Positions 1 through 10,429 of a stretch of DNA of 64,000 nucleotides are shown piece by piece; within the stretch, counting starts at the first letter, position 1, and each line of letters opens with the position of its first letter. The notes below the pieces were generated by a model. The model ran no database searches. It was not told where the DNA came from and saw only the letters and a list, made by a program, of their open reading frames with translations. Source of the stretch: Polyporus tsugae (Eukaryota > Basidiomycota > Agaricomycetes > Polyporales > Polyporaceae); NCBI GenBank assembly GCA_024305745.1, contig JAHRBS010000008.1:1116001-1180000 (forward strand), given 5' to 3'. The position numbers and the translations under genes were made by a program.

Positions 1-211
1 CGCTTCCGGCATTTCCTATTCGTGAGCAGCGGATCTTGAACGTGATCTTTGAAGATGTCTCATCTCAGGAATGGAACCTCATCCCTCTCGAGTTGCACTA
101 GGTAACGGTTGCTTCCGACAGCTGCCAGATAAAGCTCATGCTTCTCGGCCCTCGACACCGTGACTGGCAATTGGTTCGTGACTTTACGTTCAATTCTTAT
201 TCCATCAACTG

Positions 212-659
212 TTATCTAACAAGCACATACACTGCAGTACACTGTCTCGACAGCCGAGGCGCTCTATCCGTACTATTGCGAAATGCATATCAGTACGATT
301 GTACGCAAAGTAAGCCAGCACCAATGCACTGACTCACCGAGCCGCCGGCTTATGGAAACTTGGGCTATGTCGAATCATGCTCAATGTTCGGCGGCCGGGC
401 TGGCCACGGGGGCGTCGGTTATGGTCACCAATGTACCATCTGGCGTGCACTTGTAAGTAGTCTGCTTTGGCTGCTCTAGTAGCGAAGATGATGCTCACCA
501 CCGTTGGGCAGGACCCAGACGCCAGCTGCAAGAACATGTTTGGTGAGGATCATGATTTGTCTCACAATAAGATGAACATCATTTACCAACGCGAGGCGCC
601 CCATAGGCTGCCAACGTAAACAGGGGGATCGTGAAGATGATAGCAAGTAGGCCGCGCAT
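212..659 (-). CDS. Small secreted peptide, candidate RiPP-type precursor (copy A)
   Basis: Not a recognised family. The start at 659 opens a clear signal peptide (MRGLLAIIFTIPLF, then a small-residue region ending AAYGAP). Three canonical introns (about 526-586, 450-498, 273-337) join exons 587-659, 499-525, 338-449 and 212-272 into one 90-codon frame. The product would be a basic protein with Trp/Tyr residues and dibasic Arg-Arg sites typical of Kex2 processing. A rival model uses a weaker first donor and ends at 381, giving about 54 residues with a CPTVC motif. Without splicing of intron 2 the frame stops after about 40 residues. A diverged paralogue lies at 7031-7297. The TATA box is 90 bases upstream, and two UstYa-like genes follow upstream on the same strand. 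Secretion signal: sure. Exact mature product: unsure. RiPP precursor role is inferred from context only. Confidence 0.5.
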
Positions 660-748
660 GTTTGTAGGGTAGATTTGCAAAGAGGTTCGTGCTTCGTGGA
701 CGTGGAGGAAATGATTGCACTGACCTCCGTCTGTTCCTTGGGTGAGGG

Positions 749-755
749 ATTTATA
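749..755 (-). promoter_or_regulatory. TATA box of the small secreted peptide gene (copy A)
   Basis: TATAAAT on the minus strand, about 90 bases before the ATG at 659. A block downstream of it (719-731) is repeated before copy B (7362-7374), where the TATA element has decayed to TATGAAT at 7395-7401. Confidence 0.5.
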
Positions 756-862
756 GGCCATTGCGCGCTAACACGGGTCGTCAATAGGTAACTGAGAACA
801 AAGTTTGCTCAACGGTCCGACAACGTGAGTGACCTATACGAAGCCGAGTGCCCCCCTCTCCA

Positions 863-1532
863 TCACGACTTTGATTCTGCCTCATGCGCCTCCTTCGCCA
901 CCGCATACACCTGTGTCCAGTCCTTACACATTCTCTGCCCCGTCATCGTGGCCATGTCGCTCCCCAAGCTCGGCACTCCCGGCTCAATCGTGGTGTCGGC
1001 CTCGCAGAGAATTGCTTCCCGCAGGTAGTTGAAACAGTGGTGAATGTGCCCGGTGTAGTTTCTCCCACCGATTGCACCCCGAATGAGGTCCAGACAGTGC
1101 ATCTGGTGATAGAGCGCGATCCCGAACCACCTCCTTCCCTGACCCAACGATACAAATCCACCCCCGGGAGGAAATATGGACTCCCATTCCGCATCGGCGT
1201 CTGAGCCTGTGATCCCGTAATGCACCGTATCTTCCGGAACAAGGAAGACTTGGCGGATGTCGAGAGGGTAGTACATGGGGTAGTCCTCGCCGATGAAACC
1301 TGCCCAAAGTCAGGTGAGCAAACTGACAATGAATGGGCGCGAGAAATGACTACTAACTGTACTCATGTGGTGGCATCTTTTCGACAGCGTTTAGGAAGCT
1401 TGCCCGGCGAGTCTGCGTTAAGTTGCAGATGACGGTCACGACGCTCGTCGCGAGTAGCGCTATGCCACAAAGGAGTGTGGTGGCGACGAAAAAGGGCCGA
1501 ATGCTGGGACGGAAGCGAAGGAGGGTCTGCAT
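863..1532 (-). CDS. UstYa-like (DUF3328) oxidase 1
   Basis: Complete two-exon gene: exon 1 1358-1532, a 58-base intron (1300-1357) and exon 2 863-1299, giving 203 residues. A single membrane helix lies at about residues 14-37, so it is a type II membrane protein with a lumenal domain. The two family signatures are present: HQMHC at 123-127 and HHCFNYLRE at about 145-153. UstYa proteins in ascomycete ustiloxin, asperipin and phomopsin clusters oxidise ribosomal precursor peptides, commonly forming ring links at aromatic residues. Family membership is clear; the substrate is not known. It lies between UstYa-like gene 2 and the small secreted peptide gene, all on one strand, which suggests that peptide as substrate (inference). 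Its exon sequence recurs as remnants at 7480-7690 and 9895-9970. Confidence 0.85.
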
Positions 1533-1765
1533 GGCCGTGGACGCCGCTCTGTCTGGTGTCCGTTGCTTCCGATGGAAACTTATATCTTCGACTTCAAGCG
1601 CTCTCATTAACGGAGTACTACCATCCCAGGAGCCACCCATAAGGGTTCGACGCTGGCCTGAACGTAACTTCAGACACGAGCTATGCCATTCTCGGTTCAG
1701 GTTCAGATTACCATGATATTCGGGGGGGTACAGATCGCTCTCCGACCCTCCTCAGAAGCTTGGTG

Positions 1766-2482
1766 TTATGGCATCCTCTCCTCCGACCTCCACCGCTCAA
1801 AGTTCGCTTCGACCTCGCGCCTCACCACCGTCCAATCCCTGCACCTGTGCTCCAGCCCTATGCCGTCCGTCTTCAGAGCACCTGACCCCCAATCCCGCGT
1901 CAGCGGCTCGAGCCGCACGTTTGCGGCGCACAGCAGCGTCTGCCTGAGGTAGTTGAGGCAGTGGTGCACTTCTCCGCCGTCGAGCTTCCTCGGCTCAACA
2001 GGGTCGAAGCCTTCCGTGGTCGCCTGTTGCAGCCTGCCGAGGCAATGGAGCTGGTGGTACATGGACACGCCAAACAAACGGTTTTGGGGTCCGAGGTGGA
2101 CGAAGCCCTGGGATCCGGCCGGTGTCATTGACTCCCAGTCATGCGGGGTGTTGGGCCAGTAGTGGTATGTTTCCTCTGTGATGAGTGCGACGTTACGGGG
2201 ATGTCGGGAAGGCGGGAGGAATGTAAGAGGGTGATTGTTCTCGAGGTAACCTAGAAGATAGAATTTTGATTCGCATCGGGATGAGCTAGCGGTGTGTATG
2301 CGGGAACACTCGCTAAAGTCCTGTTCAAGCCATTCTTGCACGAATGAATCTCTTGCGATTGCAACGCTGACCCGGATGGTGTGGTACGCTCGAAGATTGA
2401 GCCATAGAGCGCCGGTGACGATTACGGCGGCGCATAGGTAGTAGCCGAGCACACACCGAGTGAAGATGTGGGGTTTAGGCAT
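1766..2482 (-). CDS. UstYa-like (DUF3328) oxidase 2
   Basis: Uninterrupted 238-residue frame. One membrane helix at about residues 10-30 is followed by a lumenal domain with the paired motifs HQLHC (143-147) and HHCLNYLRQ (173-181), and a conserved C-terminal Cys-Arg-Asp-Trp near 217. The size and motif spacing are normal for UstYa-type proteins. Being intronless while its neighbour has one intron, and being only distantly similar to it, suggests an old pair like the UstYa/UstYb pairs of ascomycete RiPP clusters. The start codon at 2482 is the first ATG before the membrane helix. It lies 233 bases upstream of UstYa-like gene 1 on the same strand. A decayed relative of its C-terminus is at 10075-10260. 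Confidence 0.85.
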   Translation of the reverse strand: MPKPHIFTRCVLGYYLCAAVIVTGALWLNLRAYHTIRVSVAIARDSFVQEWLEQDFSECSRIHTASSSRCESKFYLLGYLENNHPLTFLPPSRHPRNVALITEETYHYWPNTPHDWESMTPAGSQGFVHLGPQNRLFGVSMYHQLHCLGRLQQATTEGFDPVEPRKLDGGEVHHCLNYLRQTLLCAANVRLEPLTRDWGSGALKTDGIGLEHRCRDWTVVRREVEANFERWRSEERMP

Positions 2483-2799
2483 GTCGAGTTAGAAGAGAGG
2501 GAGACGAGCACAGGAAGTTGTTCTTGAGGAGCCGACAGCGCGCACCTGTCTCCGCAGACGCCTTGACCGGAGCTAGTTGCCTTCCTGTGCCTCCTAAATG
2601 CATTCTCTTGTTCCCCTTACAGTCATAGAGCTGAGGGAACTCCTATAGGAGCGTTGAACTGTCATAAAAACAGCCGCATGACCGAGTGCCACATCGAAGC
2701 AAGTTATGAAACGGCGCACAACGCAGAACTTGACGCCGGCGCATCTCGTTCACTGTAACCTAAGCACCCAACTTCACGCTCGTCGTGACGAGTGACAGA

Positions 2800-3925
2800 G
2801 AGGGCACATGCGACCGTCCATCGTTCAATCCCGTGAACTATATCGCGGTGATGGGCGCGTTGTTCCGTAGGCCCCAGTTATCGAGCACTACCCAGTACGG
2901 AAGCACGCGGTCCTCCTCCTCCCGTTGAGAGGTGGGAGGTCGATGTTCAACCTTGCCATACGAGACTCAGAATTTGAGCCATGAGCAGCGCAGATACGGT
3001 GCTCACCGGAACTCGTCTCACCGTGTCGGCCGCAACGAAACGTGCCCCTTCGCCTCCATCTTCTTGAGCGTGTCCATGCCGAGGAGAGTGAACACGTCGA
3101 TGTATAGAGTCCCCTTGTGGACGAATATGCGGGCAAACGAGCATGCTGTTCTGGTGGCCAGGGGCTCAGCGTCGACCCAGTGCCCAGCGTACAACGCTTG
3201 TGCTAGTAGGAGAGCGTCTTGTCGATTCTTATCTCGAAAGTGTCGTACATGAGCGCCACTGTGTCATGGTACGACTTTCCCGCTGCTTCCCAGGATGAAT
3301 GACGGCCGTGTCGAAACCAGCAAGTTTCCCACTGCACATCTATCCATGAGCTCAGCACGACGAGGCCTGGAGCAGACCAACTTACGTCTCCAGTAGATCC
3401 CTCGGAGACGGCCGTTGGCGTCATATCTCCTAGAGGAAGCCCATCTCTGAGTCGGTCCAATCGTCCTCCTCAAATGCGCGCACCCGGTGAAGCCACCGGT
3501 TCATGGAATACTGTGTGGGCCGATTCTTCCGATGTCGAGGGTACATATAGCAACGTCTGAGTGATGTTGATGAAGTCGGAAAGGGGGGAGAATTGGCCGC
3601 CGGACGGGTTTATCGTATTTAGAAAATCGTCGTCCTAGTTGCTGGACATCAGGTGTTATACATGCACGAGCACAAGGGGCATGAGATGAATGTACGACGA
3701 CCTGGGGAGGACGGAGGACACCACGGCGATCGAGTCCTTGTTCTCGTCCGTACGTGTGGCGAGGAAGTGACTGCCATTCAGCCCCATTGAACCGAGGATA
3801 TCTCGACCGGCCGAGAGTTTGTCCAAAGCTGTCTATCCCATGTAATAAACAAGTTGTTGACGGAGTGTGCTCGACGTCGGAGGCGGCGACGGCGGTGGGG
3901 AGGTGACGCACCCGCGAGACAGAAA
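2800..3925 (-). pseudogene. Decayed beta-lactamase-fold gene (copy A)
   Basis: This stretch parallels the C-terminal two thirds of the intact gene at 10430-12357 in the same order and strand. Examples are the stretch near 2825-2925 against 10490-10600, and protein remnants resembling NNLFITW, LNGSHFLAT, NPSGGQFSPLSD and YDTFEI. The frame is broken by stops and shifts (for instance around 3640 and 3200), and the N-terminal part that would carry the SxxK nucleophile is missing. It is best read as a 5'-truncated pseudogene of the duplicated locus. It sits upstream of the two intact UstYa genes, mirroring the order in copy B. Confidence 0.75.
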
Positions 3926-4554
3926 AGATACTTGGGCGCCACAAGACTTCCGATCACGTGCACGACACGTCGAGAGACAGACTCAGACTGAGACTCAGAC
4001 ATCTGTCCCGGCACATGGTTGACGGTCAACGTTTTTGAACGGTCAATCATGATATGTCCATTGTCGTCCCGAGGTACGTTGACTCTTGCGTTCCGTTTGT
4101 TCTTATTTACTTGTTGTACGCCGTCTCATCAGAAGCACTCGCTCGACTGATGGATGAAGTCACTGGGCGTTGCGACAACTCGCTCTCAACAGACCAGACC
4201 TCAAATCGGATCGGCTTGTTAGACTCAACTTTACCTCTTTGATTGTTCTCTTGCCGCACCATCCCCGGGGCCCGTGTCCCATGCAGGCTTATTCTTGGCA
4301 CTCGTCTATTTACGGTTGTTCTTAACGTTATCCTGAGCTTGAGGTGCGAGCGTTCAAGGGCAATGCGCCATCCCGATCTTTCGCCTCATACTGTAGCCCA
4401 CGAGGCCACCCTTCTAATCCACGGTCAGCGCCTTATATGTGGCAAATTTGGAAATATGATAACTTACTTTTGCGTTTACACGGATGCCACAGGTTGTCTC
4501 CACAGCTGCCAACCTAAAAGGCCAGAAGTCCTTGCCAGCGATTCCCGCCGTACC

Positions 4555-6463
4555 ATGGCCGGTCTGACCGTCCCCGCCACACATCAAGAGTTTGCTCCTC
4601 CAAGCCCTGACAGCAGTAAGACTGATAAGATGTATGCTCCATACATCACTTGCTCCAGCGAGGAACTGGCAGAACTAGAAGAGATCGTGTCCATGGTCGT
4701 CATAGAGCGTCTTGACGACAGGGCGGCCAGTCCACCCGTCATGACGAAGGCGATGCGCCGCCAGAAGTCAATTCAGTTCGCTGCCTTGTGCATGGCCATC
4801 TATCTTGCTGGTTGGAATGACGCCATGGTTGGGCCCCTCATTCCTCGACTTCAGGAGGTGTACCATGTAAGTGATGGGGTATATATTGTTCCCAGAATGT
4901 GCATGACAACTCCGATTCTTTTACAGATTGGGTATGCGGCCGTGTCGCTCCTCTTCCTCGTCGCTGCCGTGGTACGTCAGCACCGATTATCCATCTCCAG
5001 CAAGAACATCCTAATCGCTCTTGTAGGGGTACATTTCCGGTGCCTCCGCATATGTATACCTCACGGATCGGTTTGGTTTCGGAGTGGTACGGCCACCCGT
5101 CTATCCGATTTCGCTTTATGCTGACATCGATTCCTAGGCGGTTGTCATCGGTATGAAACACTCATCGCGCATAAGCGACTCATTACTGGCCTCTCATTGT
5201 CGATACAGCGTCAATTCTCGTCGCCGTCGGTACCTCCATCCAGGCTTTAGCCCCACCCTTCCCAGTTTTTGTGGTCGCCCGCTTTCTGGTGGGATTCGCC
5301 ACCATGTTTCTCGTAAGCAGCGTCCCGTTCTCCCTGCGCATATTTGCACCGGGCCTCACCACTGACCATCGAATCTCCCGATTGTCGCAGGACGGAGGGT
5401 CGAGCGCGTTTGTCGCCAGTCTGGCTGGAGATACATCCGCCAGTTTGAGTATCCTGTATACTGCATACGGCGTCGCCGCGACATGCGCCCCTCTGGCGTC
5501 AACGCAGTTTGCTCGCCTGTCTCAATGGTCGTCTGTCTTCCTCATCACCGCCAGCTTCGCCGTCACCACAACAATTTTACAGGTACTGGCGTTCAAGTTT
5601 AAGAGCCAAGAAAGTTCGTCGCTTTCGTGGCCTTGCCAGATGCCAGATTCTAATCTGGATGATTGCGTCGTATTTGCTGGCCCGGTACAGATTGTCTGAA
5701 GGAGATCGGCCAACCGCCGTTGGAGATCACCGAGGACTCCCTGAACGGCATCAACAAGTACAAGCAAGTCTTCCGCCTGCACACAGTCCACCTCATGGCC
5801 CTCTTCTTGTTTACACACGTTGGCATCGAGGTGACCATCAGCAGCTGGATCGTCACATTCATGGTCGACGAGCGTCACGGCGGGCCATATTCTGGCTACA
5901 TCTCATCCGCGTTCTGGGGAGGCTCCACAATTGGCCGGCTCGCCCTCATCCCGCTTACCCAGAAGGTCTGTGTCTGCCCCGGTCTTCTGCCTGGGCCCCC
6001 CACCAAATCTCGTACTGAATACGAACACACTAGCTCGGCGAATGGCGCGCCCTGTCCTGCTACATCCTCATCAGCCTAGGGCTCGAGCTCGTCATATGGC
6101 TCGTACCCTCGTTCGGCGTCAACGCGGTCGCGGTCGTCTTCGTCGGCTTCTTCTTTGGACCGATCTACGCGACAGTCATGGCTTACGCCGGGCGCATCCT
6201 GCCTCCCGAGCTCATCGGAGGGGCGATCAGCTGGATAGCGATCCTCACCGCTGCGGGTGGCGCGGTTTTCCCGTACATCATCGGGTCCGTCGTGTCGCGC
6301 ACGGGTATGGGTAGCATGCTGCCTTTGTGAGTGGTGTTGTTTTGTTGGTTGGGCAATGGATAGAAGGATGGCTAACGAAACTCGGAACAGGCTGATGACG
6401 ATGGAGGCGTCGATGCTCGTCATTTGGGCATTCGTGCTGAAGCAGCGTGTCAAGCTGACCTGA
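4555..6463 (+). CDS. MFS transporter
   Basis: Multi-exon major facilitator superfamily transporter. The N-terminal tail (about 80 residues) is hydrophilic. The first membrane helix begins after RQKSIQF and contains AGWNDAMVGPLIPRLQ, the conserved first-helix pattern of the fungal Bypass-of-stop-codon-6-like MFS group. Exons join through introns starting near 4868, 4972, 5091, 5152, 5312, 5612, 5967 and 6329. Later helices include FVVARFLVGFATMFL and GGPYSGYISSAFWGGSTIGR. Final residues LKQRVKLT precede the stop at 6461. About 12 helices fit the family length. It lies between the two copies of the UstYa/peptide locus on the opposite strand; an export role for the locus product is possible but unproven. 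Donor and acceptor of the intron near 5612-5690 are the least certain. Confidence 0.85.
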
Positions 6464-7030
6464 TGTTGTATTAGAGCAAGGTTTATCAAAAGCGTATCCA
6501 CAGGTTCTTGCGAGTCCGTCGCGTTGTTTACAAAAGCGAGAGCGGTGATCACGACTGCGGTACGGGTAACGATATCCGTAGGACTTTGCCACGCGTCAGA
6601 CATCGTCTTCTCCCTACCGGGTAGTCGTAGACCCTAGACAGCTGAGCGATTTGCTATCAGTCCCCCGTTCTGCAGTCATGCGATGTACAACCCGGTGTCG
6701 ATCAACACATTGACATCCGCCGCCTTTTCTGCGTCCAGTCTAGGGCACTCCCTTCGCCGTTGCACTCGTCTTTACCGCCGGCAACGGGAGGAGATCGGAG
6801 TCCGTGGCCGTGGTACAGCTGCCAGATGTGAGACAAACGCCGCGACAACACGTCTCCATTCCAGCCGCTTTCTCACACAAGCACGTACAAGGCAGTCCAT
6901 GATCTCGACCACCGACGCGGTCTATTCATACGTTTGCTAAAGGCACTGTCTGATCATATCAGTACAACCGTGGACTAGGTAAGCTAGCCACAACTAACTA
7001 ACTCACCTTTGGCCAGGTCAAGTCGATCAT

Positions 7031-7297
7031 TCACTGTTCGGCGGCCGAGCTGGCCTCAGTGTCGGCACCTGGTGCACACATCTAAATAAGTAGTCTGTTT
7101 GAGCTGTTCTAGTGAAGGTGATACGCGTACTGTCACCGTGGCAGAGAGTCAACGGGCAACCATCGCCTGGAACATGTACGGTCAGGACGATTTATAACGT
7201 AATGATATGAACGCAACTGACGAGGGTGAAGCGGCGCCCCATAGGCTGCCAACATAAACAGGGGAATCGTGAAGATCATAGCAAGGATGCCGCGCAT
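7031..7297 (-). pseudogene. Small secreted peptide gene, copy B, probably broken
   Basis: Paralogue of the gene at 212-659. The signal peptide (MRGILAMIFTIPLFML) is nearly identical to copy A and starts at 7297. Downstream a GTCAGT donor and TTCCAG acceptor can join it to an exon with Cys-Pro-Leu-Thr-Leu-Cys. The next exon stops in all three frames before the fourth-exon counterpart (about 6886-6945). In one frame both copies end alike (ASPAAEH in A, ASSAAEQ in B) with a 21-base, frame-preserving length difference. In another frame the fourth exons of both copies share the pattern TA-x-YVLV. Copy B may be a pseudogene or may encode a shorter peptide with that last exon as 3' UTR. Confidence 0.5.
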
Positions 7298-7479
7298 ATC
7301 GGTAGGCCTGACTCGGAAGGAGTTCGTGCTTCGTGGTGTCGGACGAGATGCGGACACTGGTACTGACCTCCGTCCATACTTGAGGTGCCAGCAGATTCAT
7401 AGGCCTTTGCCGGCGCTGACATGGATCGTCGACGTCGATGGGCAACTGCCAGCTTGAGTGAGGAAGTTTGCTCACCGGT

Positions 7480-7690
7480 CCCACACTACCGTGAGGTGTC
7501 CCCATACGGACTTCCCCCCCGCGTCGCCGTCTGGGCCCGCAATGCCATAACGCCATAATGCGCCGCGTCTTCCGGAACAAGGAAGACACGGTGGGTTTTG
7601 AACGGGTAAGCTTACTACTAATGCATGGGGTAATCCTCGCCGACGTTGAAACCTACCCGGTGCCTCGAGGTGAGCCAACCGACCATTGAG
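7480..7690 (-). pseudogene. UstYa-like gene 1 remnant, internally deleted
   Basis: Matches the start of exon 2 of UstYa-like gene 1 (about 1150-1310), including the codons for the DTVHYGITGS-like stretch and the intron acceptor. It then jumps straight into sequence that in copy A lies just downstream of that gene's stop (about 790-830). The jump removes both HxxHC-type motifs, so no functional oxidase can be made. Position relative to the copy B peptide gene is the same as in copy A. Confidence 0.65.
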
Positions 7691-7945
7691 CGGACTCATA
7701 AAATGGCTCGCTCTTTTCCGGTGGCCATTTCGATTCGAGGCCATCCGACGAACTTCAAGTTCCACCAAGCTACCGTCGGTCTTTAGAACTTGAATCGTGC
7801 GAGGAAATCGCGAAGCGGTCCAGACTTTATAATGCGTCACGTGACCGCAGACAAATGATTGAGAGTCACCCAAACATTTAACAGACTCACCTTCAAGTTC
7901 CACCCATCCACGCGCCCTCCATGGCCAGATACTTAGTATATCAGA

Positions 7946-9835
7946 ATGCTCTATCTTCGAAGCACGATGCTGATCATCAAATCACTCGCAGCTCCAGTCT
8001 CAGGGCTGTCTCTGCGCCGTCCTCAGGCTCTCTCCTCACCGCGTTCTAGCTCCATCCCCGCCCCGACCCGTCCGCCATGTCGCGCATTTTCTTTCATGGC
8101 GCATCCCCCTATCGACGACAACTTGTTTACTTATACGACAGGGCATTGGCTGTAAGTCTCATACATGTCATTCCATCGCGCATATGTCTAACCCGTAATC
8201 AAATATGTTCGGCGTCAACGATGAGCTTCGCCACGCAGAGCGTAGACGTGACTTCAACGTCGCCGGACTCAGTCAACTTGCAGCGAAGTCCGTCGGTCGG
8301 AGCCCTGACGATATCCTCCGCCTGGAAAAACTAGCCGAGGGTGGGTTCAACCGGATCTTCCTCATCACCATGCACGATGGCTTCCGAATGGTGGCCCGCA
8401 TCCCGTACCCGGTTACGACTCCGAAGTACTTCGCTGTCGCTAGTGAAGTGGCCACTCTGGACCGGCTCCGTTCCGCTGGCCTGCCTGTACCTGATGTCTA
8501 CGGGTACTCGCCTACGCCGGACAACGCGGCACGGACCGAGCATATCTTCATGGCGTTCGTCGAAGGCATCAACTTAGACGCCATATGGTATGAACTAGAG
8601 GAAAAGGACATTATTTCTATCTCACGCCAGATCGCTGAACTCGAGGCGAAGATGATGTCGATCCCTTTCCCGGCTGGCGGAAGCCTGTACTTCCCCGAAG
8701 ACTTGGCGAATGCACCCGGGAGCGTGACGGGCATCACATTAGAGGACAAGCGGTTTTGCGTCGGTCCCGATACACATCCGCATCTATGGTGTGGTAGGCG
8801 GTCAGAGCTGGACGTAAATCGAGGACCATGTAGGCCGCTCCATGCCTTTTTTTTTCTATGACGCCCTTAAACTAACCGATCACTACAGACGAAAGTGCCG
8901 GGGCAGCCCTCAAAAGTGGACCCGAAAAGGAAGTCGCTTTTTTACGGCGGTTCGGTCGACCGCTGTTGCCGTTCCAGCACGCAAGGAGGGATGTTTACCA
9001 GTACCGGGAGCAGCTGCCGTCACATCACATCGAGTGCTTGGACCTCTTTTCCAGCATCGCACCGTCGCTGATCCCCAACGACCCGACCCTCGTTCGTTTC
9101 TGTATGCGTCATCCCGACCTCCAGCGTAGCAATATCATCGTTTCCCGGTCGCGCGACGCTAACTCATACGTGGTCAACAGCCTAATCGACTGGCAACACA
9201 CCTCGGTCCTGCCCCTGTTTCTCCAGGCCGGTATACCCAATGAGTTGCAGAATCACGGCGACATCGTCTCGCGATTCATGGCGCGGCCTTCGCTCCCGGA
9301 CAACTTTAACAACTTGGACGAAACCGAGCAACGCGAAGAGAGGGAACGCTACCGTCGCCGCCTCGTCCATTACCACTACGTCGATAACACGGAGAAGTAC
9401 AACAAGCTTCATTCCGCGGCATTGACGGACCCCGCAGGCGTGCTCCGCCGCCGTCTTTTCCACCACGCCCGTAGCCCTTGGCGGGGCGAATCTCTCGAGC
9501 TGAAGCTTGCGCTGATACGAGCAACGGAGAAGTGGGAGACGCTCACGGGGGGAGGCTCGGGGCCGTGTCCTGTCGTGTTCGATCCCGATGACGTGCGTAA
9601 GACGAGCGAGCTGGAGACGGAACTGGAAAAATCGGACGAGCTTCTAAAGAAGTGCCGGGACTTGATCGGCGTTGGGCCGGAGGACTGGATGCCCGCCGAG
9701 CGTTACAAGGCGGCCCTGACAATCAGCCAGCAGCTGAGGGTGGATGCATTGGCGGCGGCCGAGTCGGAGCAGGAACGGGCTGAGATCGAGGCGCACTGGC
9801 CCTTTGACGACAGGAACGAGGACGACTACATGTAA
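7946..9835 (+). CDS. APH-like kinase family protein with possible mitochondrial presequence
   Basis: Fungal aminoglycoside-phosphotransferase/AIM9-like family. The first exon (7946-8151) encodes a basic, Arg/Ser-rich presequence and the family motif TTGHWL. The main exon carries AEGGFNRIFLI (nucleotide loop), and after the intron 8830-8888 the catalytic HPDLQRSNIIVS and metal-binding IDWQHTSVLP motifs. The C-terminus is a charged coiled region ending DEDDYM-like acid residues. Substrate unknown; the family is common in basidiomycetes and is not evidence of antibiotic resistance. Oddity: the donor at 8152 is good (GTAAGT), but no AG lies where the next exon should begin (about 8215), so the long form may not splice normally; an internal ATG at 8205 would give a form without presequence. 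The gene is flanked by UstYa remnants on both sides. Confidence 0.75.
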
Positions 9836-9894
9836 TGCACCGGACTACAGTCATTTGCATATCAAACGTCGAGTGGACGAAGCGAACCTTGTGG

Positions 9895-9970
9895 CCCACT
9901 CTAAGGGTAGTGCATGGGGTGATCCTCGCAGACAAAACCTGCCCGGTGCAAGGTGAGCAAACCGACCAAC
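9895..9970 (-). pseudogene. UstYa-like gene 1 exon fragment
   Basis: About 75 bases directly after the APH-like kinase stop codon match the intron/exon-2 junction of UstYa-like gene 1 (about 1262-1335), including the coding stretch for EDYPMYYPL, here with changes and a stop. It is the third occurrence of this junction in the window. Confidence 0.55.
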
Positions 9971-10074
9971 GAGCGGACTGGATAAAATGGCTCACTATTT
10001 CCTGGTGGCCACGCATTAGGCTTCGAGTCCATTCGGCGAACTTACACTAACTTACGGATGACGGCCAGGACGTT

Positions 10075-10260
10075 CCACCGCTCAACGGTTGCCCCGATCT
10101 CGCCTCAAGATCGTCCAATCCCGGCACTTGTGCTCCAGCCCTGCATAGTATGCCGTTAGTCGGCAGAACAGCTGCCCTCCGACCCCGCGGCACACAACGG
10201 CACACAACGGCGTCTGACACAGGTAGCTGAGGCAGTGGCAGGTATCGGCCGCCGTCAATC
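10075..10260 (-). pseudogene. UstYa-like gene 2 C-terminal remnant
   Basis: A minus-strand frame reads CHCLSYLCQTPLCAV and then GLEHKCRDWTILRR, closely matching HHCLNYLRQTLLCAA and GLEHRCRDWTVVRR of the intact UstYa-like gene 2. The first motif histidine is changed, the HQLHC motif is missing, and no intact N-terminus precedes it. It lies just downstream of the beta-lactamase-fold gene, as in copy A. Confidence 0.65.
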
Positions 10261-10429
10261 GATGCCAATAATCACGGAACCTAGAGAACCCCCAACCGAG
10301 CATTGAACTTCCATGAAGACAACCATATCGGAGCAACCCCCAGGCTGGAAGCGTAACGCAGTACCGCAACTGCATCCTGTTCATGTTCCCTGTAACCCAG
10401 CTATCAATACGTAACCTATACAAGCATCT

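Noticed and set aside
7946..9835. Reading the APH-like kinase as aminoglycoside resistance
   Set aside because: The presequence and AIM9-like layout mark a large basidiomycete family of unknown substrate, not a resistance gene.
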